Origin: an uncultured Fusicatenibacter sp.
Lineage (GTDB): Bacteria; Bacillota; Clostridia; Lachnospirales; Lachnospiraceae
Reading direction: 5' to 3'
Length of the DNA stretch: 9,804 nt
Assembly (NCBI GenBank): GCA_902493585.1
Contig: CABUPZ010000088.1
Location: 1-9,804 of the forward strand
Position 1 is the first letter of the stretch; each line of letters starts with the position of its first letter. Under the pieces are notes generated by a model. That model was not told the origin of the DNA and ran no database searches. It saw only the letters and a list, made by a program, of their open reading frames with translations. Below, in pieces: positions 1 to 7,049 of this stretch. The position numbers were made by a program, and so were the translations under genes.

Positions 1-296
1 GTCCGGACTGGATGCCGCAGATCCTCCTGGCCTCCCCGCTGCTGGTCGGAGAAAAAATCCGTGACGGACTGTCCGATTGTTCGCAAGGGTTCGGCGGCGA
101 GCGTGCCTATTGGCTCTCCCGGGAACTTACGCCTCTTTATCAGCAGGTGGCACATGAGGAAGGCTGTCACTTTCTTGATGCCGGAAGCGTGGCTTCCGCT
201 GGAACTGTGGATGCCCTTCACCTGGAAGAAGAAGGCCATCGGGATCTGGCTGCCGCGATGGAAGCAAAGGTTCGGGAGATATTTCAAAAGGCGTAA
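1..296 (+). CDS. SGNH/GDSL-type hydrolase, C-terminal part (5' end outside window)
   Basis: The frame is open from the window edge (first whole codon at 3-5) to the TAA at 294-296, so only about the last 97 residues are present. The visible part contains VDALHL followed by EEGH. This is the Asp-x-x-His block that ends SGNH/GDSL esterases, where Asp and His complete the catalytic triad; the nucleophile Ser (block I) lies upstream of the window. The segment with a Pro-Leu, a Tyr and FLDAGS before the DxxH block also fits small arylesterase or acyl-ester hydrolases of about 210-220 residues. The substrate cannot be read from this part. The symporter gene follows after 36 nt on the same strand, so the two are probably co-transcribed. 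Confidence 0.75.
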   Translation, partial: PDWMPQILLASPLLVGEKIRDGLSDCSQGFGGERAYWLSRELTPLYQQVAHEEGCHFLDAGSVASAGTVDALHLEEEGHRDLAAAMEAKVREIFQKA

Positions 297-332
297 GTGC
301 ATACAATGATGTGAGGAGAAGGGAGTGGATGG

Positions 333-1715
333 ATGTTGGAGAAGATTACAGAAATCCTGACGGCGGTTCAGGGGGCTGTCTGGGGCTGGGGAATGATTTT
401 GCTGTTGCTGGGCACCCATCTTTTTATGACGATCCGAACGAAGGGAATCCAGAGAAAGATATGGAAAGGGATTCGTCTTTCGGTCCAGGAGGATCCGGAT
501 GCGGAAGGTGAAGTCAGCCAGTTTGGCGCGCTGACGACCGCCCTGGCTGCGACCATCGGAACGGGAAATATTGTAGGTGTCGGAACGGCTATCGCTCTTG
601 GCGGTCCGGGGGCTGTGTTCTGGTGCTGGCTGACCGGTGTGTTCGGCATTGCGACAAAGTACAGCGAAGCACTGCTGGCGGTAAAATATCGTGTCAAGAC
701 AAAAGACGGACGGATGCAGGGCGGAGCCATGTATGCGCTGGAGCGCGGGCTGCACATGAAATGGCTGGGAGTGCTGTTTGCAGTATTCGGAGGCTTTGCC
801 TCCTTTGGCATCGGATGCGCGACTCAGGTAAACGCCATTGCTGCAGTCTGTGAGGAGAATCTTGGGATTCCATCCTGGATCGTCGGCGTTGTGGTCTGTA
901 TCCTGACGGCATGTGTAATCTTCGGCGGGATCCGTTCCATCGCCAGCGTCTGTGAAAAGCTGGTTCCCTTCATGGCAATTTTCTATGTGGCGGGCTGTCT
1001 GAGCATCCTTGTGATCAACTGGGATTTTCTGCTTCCGGCACTGAAGGCGATCGTGACCATGGCGTTTCGTCCCGGGGCGGTGGCGGGAGGCCTGACCGGA
1101 AGAGGGCTGATGGCGGCAATGCAGTACGGAATCGCACGCGGCCTGTTTTCCAATGAATCCGGTATGGGTTCGGCGCCGATTGCAGCGGCGGCAGCGCAGA
1201 CGAGAAATCCAGTGCGCCAGGCGCTGGTTTCCAGTACGGGAACGTTCTGGGATACGGTGGTGGTGTGTGCGCTGACCGGCCTGGTCCTTGTTTCCAGCAT
1301 TATGAAGAATCCGGCGATTGACATGAGTACTGTCACAGACGGCGGTGTGCTGACTTCTCTTGCATTTGCGCAGATTCCCGTTGTGGGGCCGCTGATCCTT
1401 GTGCTCGGAATTATCTCCTTTGCCTTTTCGACGATTCTTGGCTGGGCTTATTATGGAGAGCGGTGTGTGGAATATTTTGCAGGAAAGAAAGGGCTTCTGC
1501 CGTATCGGTTTCTCTACATTTTTGTCCTGGGCATAGCTCCGGTGATCGCGCTGAACCTGGTATGGACGGCGGCGGATATTCTCAATGCGCTGATGGCGAT
1601 TCCAAACCTGATCGCCGTGCTTCTGCTGTCCAATGTAGTGGTAAGTGAAACGGATCGATATATCGATGATCTGGACGCGGTGGATGATACTCCGATTCCC
1701 ACGGTGGATAAGTAG
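333..1715 (+). CDS. AGCS-family sodium:alanine/glycine symporter (AlsT type)
   Basis: A 460-residue integral membrane protein, normal for the Alanine or Glycine:Cation Symporter (AGCS) family, which takes up small neutral amino acids with Na+. The family signatures are present: IGTGNIVGV near residues 75-83 followed by GGPGAVFWCW (90-99), and SNESGMGSAPIAAAAA (273-288), the conserved loop of AgcS/AlsT/DagA proteins. STILGWAYYGERC (366-378) is also typical. About ten hydrophobic segments are visible, from MILLLLGTHLFM (21-32) to the last at about 400-437, with an acidic hydrophilic tail. The start ATG at 333 follows a purine-rich SD (GAGGAGAAGGG at 313-323). An ATG at 329 is out of frame. It sits between a hydrolase and an epimerase gene on the same strand. 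The exact amino acid cannot be told from sequence. Confidence 0.95.
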   Translation: MLEKITEILTAVQGAVWGWGMILLLLGTHLFMTIRTKGIQRKIWKGIRLSVQEDPDAEGEVSQFGALTTALAATIGTGNIVGVGTAIALGGPGAVFWCWLTGVFGIATKYSEALLAVKYRVKTKDGRMQGGAMYALERGLHMKWLGVLFAVFGGFASFGIGCATQVNAIAAVCEENLGIPSWIVGVVVCILTACVIFGGIRSIASVCEKLVPFMAIFYVAGCLSILVINWDFLLPALKAIVTMAFRPGAVAGGLTGRGLMAAMQYGIARGLFSNESGMGSAPIAAAAAQTRNPVRQALVSSTGTFWDTVVVCALTGLVLVSSIMKNPAIDMSTVTDGGVLTSLAFAQIPVVGPLILVLGIISFAFSTILGWAYYGERCVEYFAGKKGLLPYRFLYIFVLGIAPVIALNLVWTAADILNALMAIPNLIAVLLLSNVVVSETDRYIDDLDAVDDTPIPTVDK

Positions 1716-1759
1716 GCCCCGTACGGAAAGAAAAGAATGAAAAACGGGAGGAAAAAGAA

Positions 1760-2623
1760 ATGTATCAGATAGCAAACGAAGAACTGATCCTGGAAGTAAC
1801 GGAACAAGGAGCGGAGATGAAATCCCTGAAAGACCGGGCAAGCGGCAGGGAATATCTCTGGTGCGGGGACGCAAAGTACTGGAAACGTACGGCCCCGGTG
1901 CTGTTTCCTCTGGTAGGAAGATACCGGGACAATGAATCCTTTTATCAGGGAAAGGTTTACCATCTGTCCCAGCACGGCTTTGCCAGGGATATGGAGTTTT
2001 CCTTGATCAGCCAGACGGAAACGGAACTTTGGTTTGCCCTGGAAGAGACGGAGAAAACGTTGGAAAATTATCCATTCCGCTTCCGGTTGATGGTTGGATT
2101 CCGGCTGGAAGGACGTCAGGTACAGGTACTGTGGAAGGTGGAGAATACCGATGACAAGGAAATGTGGTTTTCCCTTGGCGGACATCCGGCTTTCGTCTGC
2201 CCGCCGGGAAAAGGAAAACGCAGCAGCTGCCGTTTGCGTTTTGACACAACAGGTCCGCTGGTCAGCGGGACGCTGACAGAAAACGGAGTGCTGGGAGACC
2301 GGTTGCGGACGTATGAACTGGAAGATCATGAAATGACAGTGACGGATGATTTGTTTGAGGAGGATGCGCTGGTGCTGGAGAACAGCCAGGCACATGAGGT
2401 TTCCCTGGTGGATGGAAACGGAGAAGTTTATGTGACCGTTTCCTTTGAAGCTCCGGTCTTCGGAATCTGGTCCTCGTCCCCGGATGCGCCGTTTGTCTGC
2501 ATTGAGCCGTGGTACGGTGTCAGCGACCGGGAAAATTTCAGCAAGGAGCTGACAGAAAGAACATGGAGCCAGAGCCTGAAAGCCGGGGAAGTGTTTGAGG
2601 GCGGATATAAAATTACTCTGTAA
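1760..2623 (+). CDS. Aldose 1-epimerase (galactose mutarotase-like) family protein
   Basis: A 287-residue protein of the galactose mutarotase-like fold, which interconverts alpha and beta anomers of aldoses. It resembles the LacX/YihR-like subgroup in length (about 290). Motifs: YLWCGD near 32-37; PVLFPLVGR (46-54) with the substrate-binding Arg; QHGFAR (71-76); FSLGGHPAFVCP (137-148) with the likely catalytic His142; and FVCIEPWYG (245-253) with the likely catalytic Glu249. The start ATG at 1760 follows GGGAGGAAAAAGAA. It lies 44 nt after the symporter gene on the same strand and looks like the last gene of that operon, because a large hairpin and a convergent gene follow. The sugar is unknown. 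LacX-like members are often annotated loosely and may act on sugar phosphates or be non-catalytic. Confidence 0.92.
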   Translation: MYQIANEELILEVTEQGAEMKSLKDRASGREYLWCGDAKYWKRTAPVLFPLVGRYRDNESFYQGKVYHLSQHGFARDMEFSLISQTETELWFALEETEKTLENYPFRFRLMVGFRLEGRQVQVLWKVENTDDKEMWFSLGGHPAFVCPPGKGKRSSCRLRFDTTGPLVSGTLTENGVLGDRLRTYELEDHEMTVTDDLFEEDALVLENSQAHEVSLVDGNGEVYVTVSFEAPVFGIWSSSPDAPFVCIEPWYGVSDRENFSKELTERTWSQSLKAGEVFEGGYKITL

Positions 2624-2670
2624 AATCAGGGAATAGAAGACAGAAACATAACAGCCAGAATCACGACAAT

Positions 2671-2770
2671 CAGAAAACTGCCGGTATTCGGAAGAACCGT
2701 AACCGTTCCAGCCATCGAAACGATTACGAAGATCCATCACTGGATCTGTCCGAATACCGGCAGTTTTCTG
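2671..2770. terminator. Interrupted bidirectional terminator-like hairpin between convergent genes
   Basis: Positions 2671-2692 and 2749-2770 form a perfect 22-bp inverted repeat. The outer ends are A-rich on the left (AGAAAACTGCCGG) and T-rich on the right (CCGGCAGTTTTCT), as expected for a terminator working in both directions between the epimerase (+) and AraC (-) genes. The 56-nt loop holds a 6-bp hairpin (GATCCA/TGGATC, 2731-2746) and a palindromic repeat (2699-2727). The loop is far longer than normal for an intrinsic terminator, which is explained if the repeat inserted into it. No long separate T-run follows either arm, so terminator function is inferred. Confidence 0.6.
2699..2727 (-). 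repeat. Palindromic repeat copy A, flanked by 8-bp direct repeats
   Basis: A 29-nt imperfect palindrome. Read on the minus strand it starts GTAATCGTT and ends GGAACGGTTAC, and it can form an 11-bp stem with two G-U pairs and a 7-nt loop. It matches copy C (7020-7049) at about 25 of 29 positions with one gap. It is bordered exactly by GAAGAACC (2691-2698) and GAAGATCC (2728-2735), direct repeats identical at 7 of 8 positions, which look like a target-site duplication. It sits in the loop of the hairpin at 2671-2770. Confidence 0.7.
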
Positions 2771-2796
2771 TATCATTTTCTGCGATTTTTACAGGG

Positions 2797-4038
2797 CTAT
2801 TTATCAATTCTCTGATTGACCAGGCTGCGGTAAGCGCTTGGAGACAGCCCTTTGAGTTTTTTGAAGATGCGCGTATAATAATTGACATCCAGGAATCCTA
2901 CCTGCGCAGCAACGTTCTGGATCGAAAGATCCGTGGTGTTCAGGAGGGAGACGGAAACATCGATCCGCTTGCTGTTGATGTATTCCGTCAGCGTTGTTCC
3001 TGTTTCTTTCTTGAAGAGCGCGGACAGATAACTTGGACTGATGGAAAAAAGTTCCGCGATTTTTTTCAGGGACAGGTCTTCCTGGTAATTGAAGTCAATA
3101 TAGTTGATGACCTTCTGCACGGCAGGGGAATACCCCCGCATGGAGTGGTTGCGAACCAGATTGGTGTATTTGTGGACCATTTCCCGTCCCAGGTCGTTGA
3201 GCGCTTCGGTGGAAGTGCTTTTTTCGATTTCCTGGGAAAAACGGCCGGACATCTCATCAATATAAAGCGGATGGACGAAACCGTTCTGTACCGCCTTGCG
3301 AAGCAGTGTGTTCAGCGCAAAATAAAGATTTTTGGCGTTTCTCAGCCGGTCCGTGTTGCGCGGCGGCACCCGGTAAGAGAAAACGTTGCTGTAATTGTAC
3401 AGGGCGCGGTTGGTATCGCCTTTTGCCACGGCTTCCAGCAGTTCATTCTCCGCCTGATAACGCTTTTCGATGGACTGCATGGCTTCGTATGGCTTTTTAT
3501 TGATAGAAAAATCAAAATTCCCAGGCGGCAGTGTAAAGCGGTCCCACAGATTCTCGATCGTGAATGATGTGAAACTTCCGTAGATAAATTTCCCCATCAG
3601 GGAGAACAGTGAATTGATATCATTTTCTCCGGAAAAAACAGGGATGGAAGAAAAGAAACTCTGCAGGGCATCGTAACGATCCATGGGAAGATGAAGAATC
3701 TGGATCAGCGTCAGCAATTCTTCATGAGTCAACGGAGTCGTCAGATATGGACCGATGGAAATAAAGTCAAACTGGTATTCCTGCTGCATGTCTGGTGTTG
3801 CAGTAAACAGCACGTAATTCAGCATGGTTTCTGTGTGCAGGATGGAGATACAGTTGGGCTTCAGCGCTTTCAGGATTGCCTCGGAAATCTGGCGGGATTT
3901 GAAATCCAACGACAGTTTCTGCAGAATGTCAGTGGAATCTGACGTCTCAGCTGGCAGGTCTTCCAGATGAATGAGAGTCATTTCAATATTATGTATATGA
4001 AAAAGAGATTCCATAATTTCTAAAAAATCTACCTGCAT
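2797..4038 (-). CDS. AraC-family transcriptional regulator
   Basis: A 413-residue DNA-binding regulator. The C-terminal 100 residues are a classic AraC/XylS double helix-turn-helix: LSLKKIAELFSISPSYLSAL at about 322-341 (first HTH, ending FKKETG) and SIQNVAAQVGFLDVNYYTRI at about 372-391, followed by FKKLKGLSPSAYR (second HTH). The N-terminal 300 residues resemble the uncharacterised sensory part common in clostridial AraC regulators, including ISIGPY near residue 93; I recognise no ligand-binding cupin. I chose the ATG at 4038 because AAGGAG (4044-4049) precedes it by 5 nt. The in-frame ATG at 4065 has no SD and would add 9 residues. A promoter (4169-4197) gives a leader of about 120 nt containing two hairpins. 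The target is unknown; the neighbouring transporter/epimerase operon is one possibility. Confidence 0.9.
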   Translation of the reverse strand: MQVDFLEIMESLFHIHNIEMTLIHLEDLPAETSDSTDILQKLSLDFKSRQISEAILKALKPNCISILHTETMLNYVLFTATPDMQQEYQFDFISIGPYLTTPLTHEELLTLIQILHLPMDRYDALQSFFSSIPVFSGENDINSLFSLMGKFIYGSFTSFTIENLWDRFTLPPGNFDFSINKKPYEAMQSIEKRYQAENELLEAVAKGDTNRALYNYSNVFSYRVPPRNTDRLRNAKNLYFALNTLLRKAVQNGFVHPLYIDEMSGRFSQEIEKSTSTEALNDLGREMVHKYTNLVRNHSMRGYSPAVQKVINYIDFNYQEDLSLKKIAELFSISPSYLSALFKKETGTTLTEYINSKRIDVSVSLLNTTDLSIQNVAAQVGFLDVNYYTRIFKKLKGLSPSAYRSLVNQRIDK

Positions 4039-4066
4039 ATGTACTCCTTTAAAGTGTGAATTCAAA

Positions 4067-4094
4067 GTAACCGTTCAGCTGGCTGAATTGTTAC
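4067..4094 (+). repeat. Palindromic repeat copy B, flanked by perfect direct repeats, in the AraC-gene leader
   Basis: A 28-nt palindrome (GTAACCGTTCAGCT then GGCTGAATTGTTAC) that matches copy C at 24 of 28 positions. It is bordered by perfect direct repeats ATTCAAAG at 4060-4067 and 4096-4103; the final G of the left repeat overlaps the first base of the element, so the duplication is 7 or 8 bp. The copy lies within the predicted 5' untranslated leader of the AraC gene, ending about 18 nt upstream of its SD. Confidence 0.7.
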
Positions 4095-4107
4095 CATTCA
4101 AAGACAG

Positions 4108-4153
4108 TCTGCCTTGTGGGAAAACATACTCCAGTAGAGTATAAGCAGGCAGA
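4108..4153 (-). promoter_or_regulatory. Nested hairpins in the AraC-gene leader
   Basis: The outer arms TCTGCCT (4108-4114) and AGGCAGA (4147-4153) are perfectly complementary. Inside them ATACTC (4126-4131) and GAGTAT (4137-4142) form a second perfect stem with a 5-nt loop. The structure falls just downstream of the predicted transcription start of the AraC gene and upstream of repeat copy B. It could be a leader RNA structure or an operator. I do not recognise a known riboswitch. Confidence 0.35.
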
Positions 4154-4168
4154 ATATCTTTATGTAAA

Positions 4169-4197
4169 ATTCTATCACAATCGGCAGGAATATTCAA
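4169..4197 (-). promoter_or_regulatory. Predicted sigma-A promoter of the AraC gene
   Basis: On the minus strand TTGAAT (4192-4197) and TAGAAT (4169-4174) are separated by exactly 17 nt, and the -10 is preceded by TG one base upstream (extended -10). Transcription would begin near 4162, giving a leader of about 120 nt. A weak inverted repeat, AGAAT/ATTCT (4151-4155 and 4169-4173), overlaps the -10 and start region and could serve autoregulation. Confidence 0.55.
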
Positions 4198-4282
4198 ATG
4201 GATATTATATAAGAATATTTTGGTAAAACAGAAAAATATCTCTATTTGGAAGAGCGAAATACAATAATTATGCTAGTGATGC

Positions 4283-4305
4283 AAAAAATAATCCTCGAAA
4301 GAGGA
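4283..4305 (-). terminator. Intrinsic terminator of the GntR/FCD gene
   Basis: On the minus strand a 5-bp stem TCCTC/GAGGA with a 4-nt loop (4292-4305) is followed by TTATTTTTT (4283-4291). It lies about 20 nt after the stop codon of the GntR/FCD gene. The stem is short, but the T-tract and position are convincing. It separates the GntR/FCD transcript from the AraC promoter. Confidence 0.55.
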
Positions 4306-4323
4306 AGAAAAATACCTCTGTAT

Positions 4324-5004
4324 CTATTGGTTTGTCATACGGGCGCGGTTGTAAACGAGATGCAGGTACATTGCGTCATGTGCCGCCGCAGCGTTGTGCG
4401 CCGCTATGGCGTCGGTCAGTGCGCGGTGCGTGTCGATGGTTTCCTGCTTCAGTGTATTTCCGGTCAGTTCGATCAGCAGAGGGATCGCGCTGTTGATGAT
4501 CGGGATCAGGCGGGGAACGACAACATTTTTGCTGCTCAGTGCAATCGCCGTGTGAAATTCAATGTCTTTCTGGGTGTGGTCCTGTCCCAGTCGGACAAGG
4601 TCCTCAACTTCCTGACAGAGACGGCGAAGGAGAGATATATCTTCTTCGGATGCGTTCTGCGCTGCCAGGGAAGCAATCGCAGGCTCCAGGAGAAAACGGA
4701 CTTCCAGGGAGTCCTGTGCCAGTTTCTGTTTGTCAGTGATAAAAGAAAAGCCCAGCGGGTCCTCCACCATTCCTGGCGTCTGGGAGATATAAGTGCCGGA
4801 TCCCTGCCGGATCGTGACGATATTTCGGGAGGCAAGCAGTTTCATTGCTTCCCGGATGCTGCTTCGTCCGACGCCCATCTTTTTCGCTAGGATGGATTCG
4901 TTGGGAAGGCGGTCACCGGGTTTCAGATTTTCGCTGCGGATATAGTTCAGCAGTTCTTCGGAAAGTTTGCTGGATAAAGGTTTATCCTCGGGATGAGTCA
5001 TCAT
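4324..5004 (-). CDS. GntR-family (FadR/FCD subfamily) transcriptional regulator
   Basis: A 226-residue repressor-type protein. Residues about 8-75 are the GntR winged helix, with KPGDRLPNESILAKKMGVGR (28-47), SSIREAMKLL (48-57) and IRQGSGTYIS (65-74). Residues about 100-220 are the FCD ligand-binding domain. FCD metal/ligand positions are visible: VRFLLEP (102-108), DIEFHTAI with Asp147 and His151, DTHRAL with His193, and His215 near the end. FCD regulators usually sense carboxylates such as sugar acids, lactate or citrate. I chose the ATG at 5004 because AAGGAG (5015-5020) lies 10 nt upstream, and the promoter at 5039-5067 rules out the longer frame beginning at 5067. It is divergent from the dehydratase gene, its likely target. 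Confidence 0.93.
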   Translation of the reverse strand: MMTHPEDKPLSSKLSEELLNYIRSENLKPGDRLPNESILAKKMGVGRSSIREAMKLLASRNIVTIRQGSGTYISQTPGMVEDPLGFSFITDKQKLAQDSLEVRFLLEPAIASLAAQNASEEDISLLRRLCQEVEDLVRLGQDHTQKDIEFHTAIALSSKNVVVPRLIPIINSAIPLLIELTGNTLKQETIDTHRALTDAIAAHNAAAAHDAMYLHLVYNRARMTNQ

Positions 5005-5038
5005 ATGAATTTTGCTCCTTTTTGACTGAGATAGTTTC

Positions 5039-5067
5039 AGCATAGCGAAAAACAGACGGTGTGTCAA
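5039..5067 (-). promoter_or_regulatory. Predicted sigma-A promoter of the GntR/FCD gene
   Basis: On the minus strand a consensus TTGACA (5062-5067) is followed after exactly 17 nt by TATGCT (5039-5044). Transcription would start near 5032, about 28 nt before the chosen ATG. A small palindrome CGGAA-gaca-TTCCG (5077-5090) lies just upstream of the -35 and could be a protein-binding site. Confidence 0.7.
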
Positions 5068-5138
5068 GGAAACTTTCGGAAGACATTCCGCAATATGCAG
5101 GAAAAGAAAGGTGTGTTTTGTGAACGTTATTGATGTTT

Positions 5139-5184
5139 GATACAGATATTTTGTATTGAATCCAGAGAAAAAATACGATACAAT
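5139..5184 (+). promoter_or_regulatory. Predicted dehydratase promoter with overlapping TTGTAT/ATACAA operator half-sites
   Basis: TTGAAT (5156-5161) and TACAAT (5179-5184) are spaced exactly 17 nt and read toward the dehydratase gene; transcription would start near 5191. GATACA (5139-5144), TTGTAT (5151-5156) and ATACAA (5178-5183) surround these boxes. ATACA (5140-5144) and TGTAT (5152-5156) form an inverted repeat that touches the -35, and TTGTAT with ATACAA form a wider one covering the whole promoter. TTGTATACAA-like sites are known for several GntR/FCD regulators, so repression by the divergent regulator is inferred. Confidence 0.6.
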
Positions 5185-5272
5185 AAAATCATCAGATGAA
5201 TTTTGAGAAATTGTAAATCGCAGGATGGTTTTTCAATTTATTCTATGACAGAGGAAAGGGGAAATACAGAAA

Positions 5273-6994
5273 ATGGAATTAAGAAGCCAGAAATTAAGGG
5301 AAATCGCGCCGGAACTGGATCCGCTCCGCCTTGGAACTGGCTGGGAGCTGGAGGATCTTTCAAAACCACAGATTATTATTGAGAGCTCCTTCGGTGACAG
5401 CCATCCGGGCAGCGGTCATCTGCTGGAACTGACGGAGGAGGCACGAGCGGGGGCAGCCCGGGCAGGAGGACATGGAGCGCGGTATTTCTGTACGGATATC
5501 TGTGACGGGGAGGCCCAGGGACATGATGGAATCAATTATTCTCTTCCTTCCAGGGATATGATGGCGCATATGATGGAAATCCATGCCAACGCCACGCCTT
5601 TTGACGGCGGAGTGTTTATCGCAAGCTGTGACAAGAGCGTGCCTGCCCACCTGATGGCGATCGGCCGTATCAATATCCCGTCGATCATGGTGACCGGAGG
5701 GGTCATGGATGCAGGACCGGATCTGCTGACGTTGGAACAGATCGGGATGTATCACGCGATGTATGAGCGGGGCGAGATTACAAAGGAACAGATGGATTTC
5801 TACAAGCACAATGCCTGTCCGTCCTGCGGGGCATGTTCCTTTATGGGAACCGCATCGACGATGCAGATCATGGCAGAGGCGCTTGGGCTGATGCTTCCGG
5901 GCAGCGCGCTGCTCCCGGCTACCAGCAGCGACCTGCGGGAGTTTGCGGGAAAAGCCGGGGAACAGGCAGTCTGGCTCGCCGAGCATGATCTTACGCCGGA
6001 CAAGATCGTTACGATGAAATCTTTCGAAAACGCGATCATGGTGCATGCGGCAATCTCCGGTTCCACCAATTCCCTGCTGCACCTTCCGGCGATCGCCCAT
6101 GAATTTGGAATTGAGATCGACGCGGATACCTTTGACCGGCTCCACAGAGGCGCTCATTACCTGCTGAATATCCGACCGGCGGGACAGTGGCCGGCACAAT
6201 TCTTCTATTATGCCGGAGGCGTGCCAAGGATTATGGAAGAGATCAAGGATATGCTCCATCTGGACGTGATGACGGTGACCGGAAAAACCCTGGGGGAAAA
6301 TCTGGAGGATCTGAAGCAGAGCGGATTTTATGAAAAATGCCAGAGCTATCTGGATCGGTGGAACCTGAAAAGAGAAGATGTGATTCGTCCGTTTGACCAG
6401 CCCTTTGGAACGGATGGAAGCATTGCAATCCTGAAAGGCAATCTTGCGCCGGAGGGGGCTGTGGTCAAACATACCGTAGTTCCAAAGGAGATGTTTCATG
6501 CGGTGCTGAGAGCCCGTCCTTTCGACTGTGAAGAGGAGGCGATCCATGCGGTTCTGACCCATGAGATCCAGCCGGGGGATGCGGTGATCATCCGGTACGA
6601 GGGACCGAAAGGCAGCGGAATGCCGGAAATGTTCTATACAACGGAGGCGATAGCCTCGGACGCAACGCTTGGCGCTTCGATCGCGCTGCTGACGGACGGA
6701 AGATTTTCGGGCGCTTCCAAAGGTCCTGCCATCGGACATATCTCGCCGGAGGCTGCACAGGGCGGCCCGATCGCACTGGTGGAAGAGGGAGATCTGATCG
6801 AGATCAGTATTCCGGACCGTAGGATTGAAATCGTAGGAGTCAAAGGTGTGAGAAAGACACCGGAGGAAATTGAGGCGCTGCTGAAAGAAAGAAAAGCTGC
6901 CTGGCAGCCGAAGCCGAACCGCTATCAGAAAGGCGTGCTGAAACAATTCGCGGACAAGGCGGTATCTCCGATGAAAGGCGGATATATGGAGTAA
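5273..6994 (+). CDS. IlvD/Edd-family dehydratase, probably acting on a sugar acid
   Basis: A 573-residue iron-sulfur dehydratase of the family that removes water from 2,3-dihydroxy acids or aldonates. Visible features: CDGEAQGHDGINYSLPSRD (77-95); ASCDKSVPAHLM (117-128) with cluster Cys119 and Lys121; CPSCGACSFMGTASTM (182-197) with cluster Cys188; then SGSTNSLLHLPAIAH, LDVMTVTGKTLGENL, GNLAPEGAVVKH and LLTDGRFSGASKG. LLHLPAIAH, the CDG motif and the LHLDxMTVTG block recall E. coli YjhG/YagF (D-xylonate dehydratases) more than branched-chain IlvD. At the position where [2Fe-2S] members carry PCN/PCH this protein has HPGSGH, as in [4Fe-4S] E. coli IlvD. The ATG follows AGAGGAAAGGGG. The divergent GntR/FCD regulator and absence of other ilv genes support a catabolic role. 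Valine/isoleucine synthesis is the less likely alternative. Confidence 0.88.
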   Translation: MELRSQKLREIAPELDPLRLGTGWELEDLSKPQIIIESSFGDSHPGSGHLLELTEEARAGAARAGGHGARYFCTDICDGEAQGHDGINYSLPSRDMMAHMMEIHANATPFDGGVFIASCDKSVPAHLMAIGRINIPSIMVTGGVMDAGPDLLTLEQIGMYHAMYERGEITKEQMDFYKHNACPSCGACSFMGTASTMQIMAEALGLMLPGSALLPATSSDLREFAGKAGEQAVWLAEHDLTPDKIVTMKSFENAIMVHAAISGSTNSLLHLPAIAHEFGIEIDADTFDRLHRGAHYLLNIRPAGQWPAQFFYYAGGVPRIMEEIKDMLHLDVMTVTGKTLGENLEDLKQSGFYEKCQSYLDRWNLKREDVIRPFDQPFGTDGSIAILKGNLAPEGAVVKHTVVPKEMFHAVLRARPFDCEEEAIHAVLTHEIQPGDAVIIRYEGPKGSGMPEMFYTTEAIASDATLGASIALLTDGRFSGASKGPAIGHISPEAAQGGPIALVEEGDLIEISIPDRRIEIVGVKGVRKTPEEIEALLKERKAAWQPKPNRYQKGVLKQFADKAVSPMKGGYME

Positions 6995-7019
6995 GTTTGT
7001 GGGGGAGTGTGCAACCATG

Positions 7020-7049
7020 GGTAATCGTTCGGCTGGCTGAACGGTTACC
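7020..7049 (+). repeat. Palindromic repeat copy C, beside a terminator hairpin
   Basis: A 30-nt palindrome (GGTAATCGTTCGGCT then GGCTGAACGGTTACC). Both departures from perfect symmetry are G-U pairs on the plus strand, so the hairpin holds as RNA downstream of the dehydratase gene. It matches copy B at 24 of 28 positions. Clear flanking direct repeats are not seen; CAACCATGG and CAAATGG on its two sides are similar only if a gap is allowed. It ends 1 nt before the stem at 7051-7098. Confidence 0.65.

Noticed and set aside
1514..2776. 420-codon open frame on the minus strand opposite the symporter end and epimerase
   Set aside because: Its translation has no recognisable domain, it spans two well-supported plus-strand genes, and it runs through the 22-bp hairpin.
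4039..5067. Longer starts for the AraC (4065) and GntR/FCD (5067) genes
   Set aside because: Neither has an SD. Strong SDs lie just before 4038 and 5004, and the start at 5067 falls inside the -35 box of the predicted promoter.
5117..5134. Possible cre (CcpA) site around TGTGAACGTTATTG
   Set aside because: It departs from the cre consensus at several key positions, including the 3' half.
5273..6994. Assignment as ilvD of branched-chain amino acid synthesis
   Set aside because: No other ilv or leu genes are nearby, a divergent GntR/FCD regulator is present, and several motifs are closer to YjhG/YagF. I kept the family-level name without a gene symbol.
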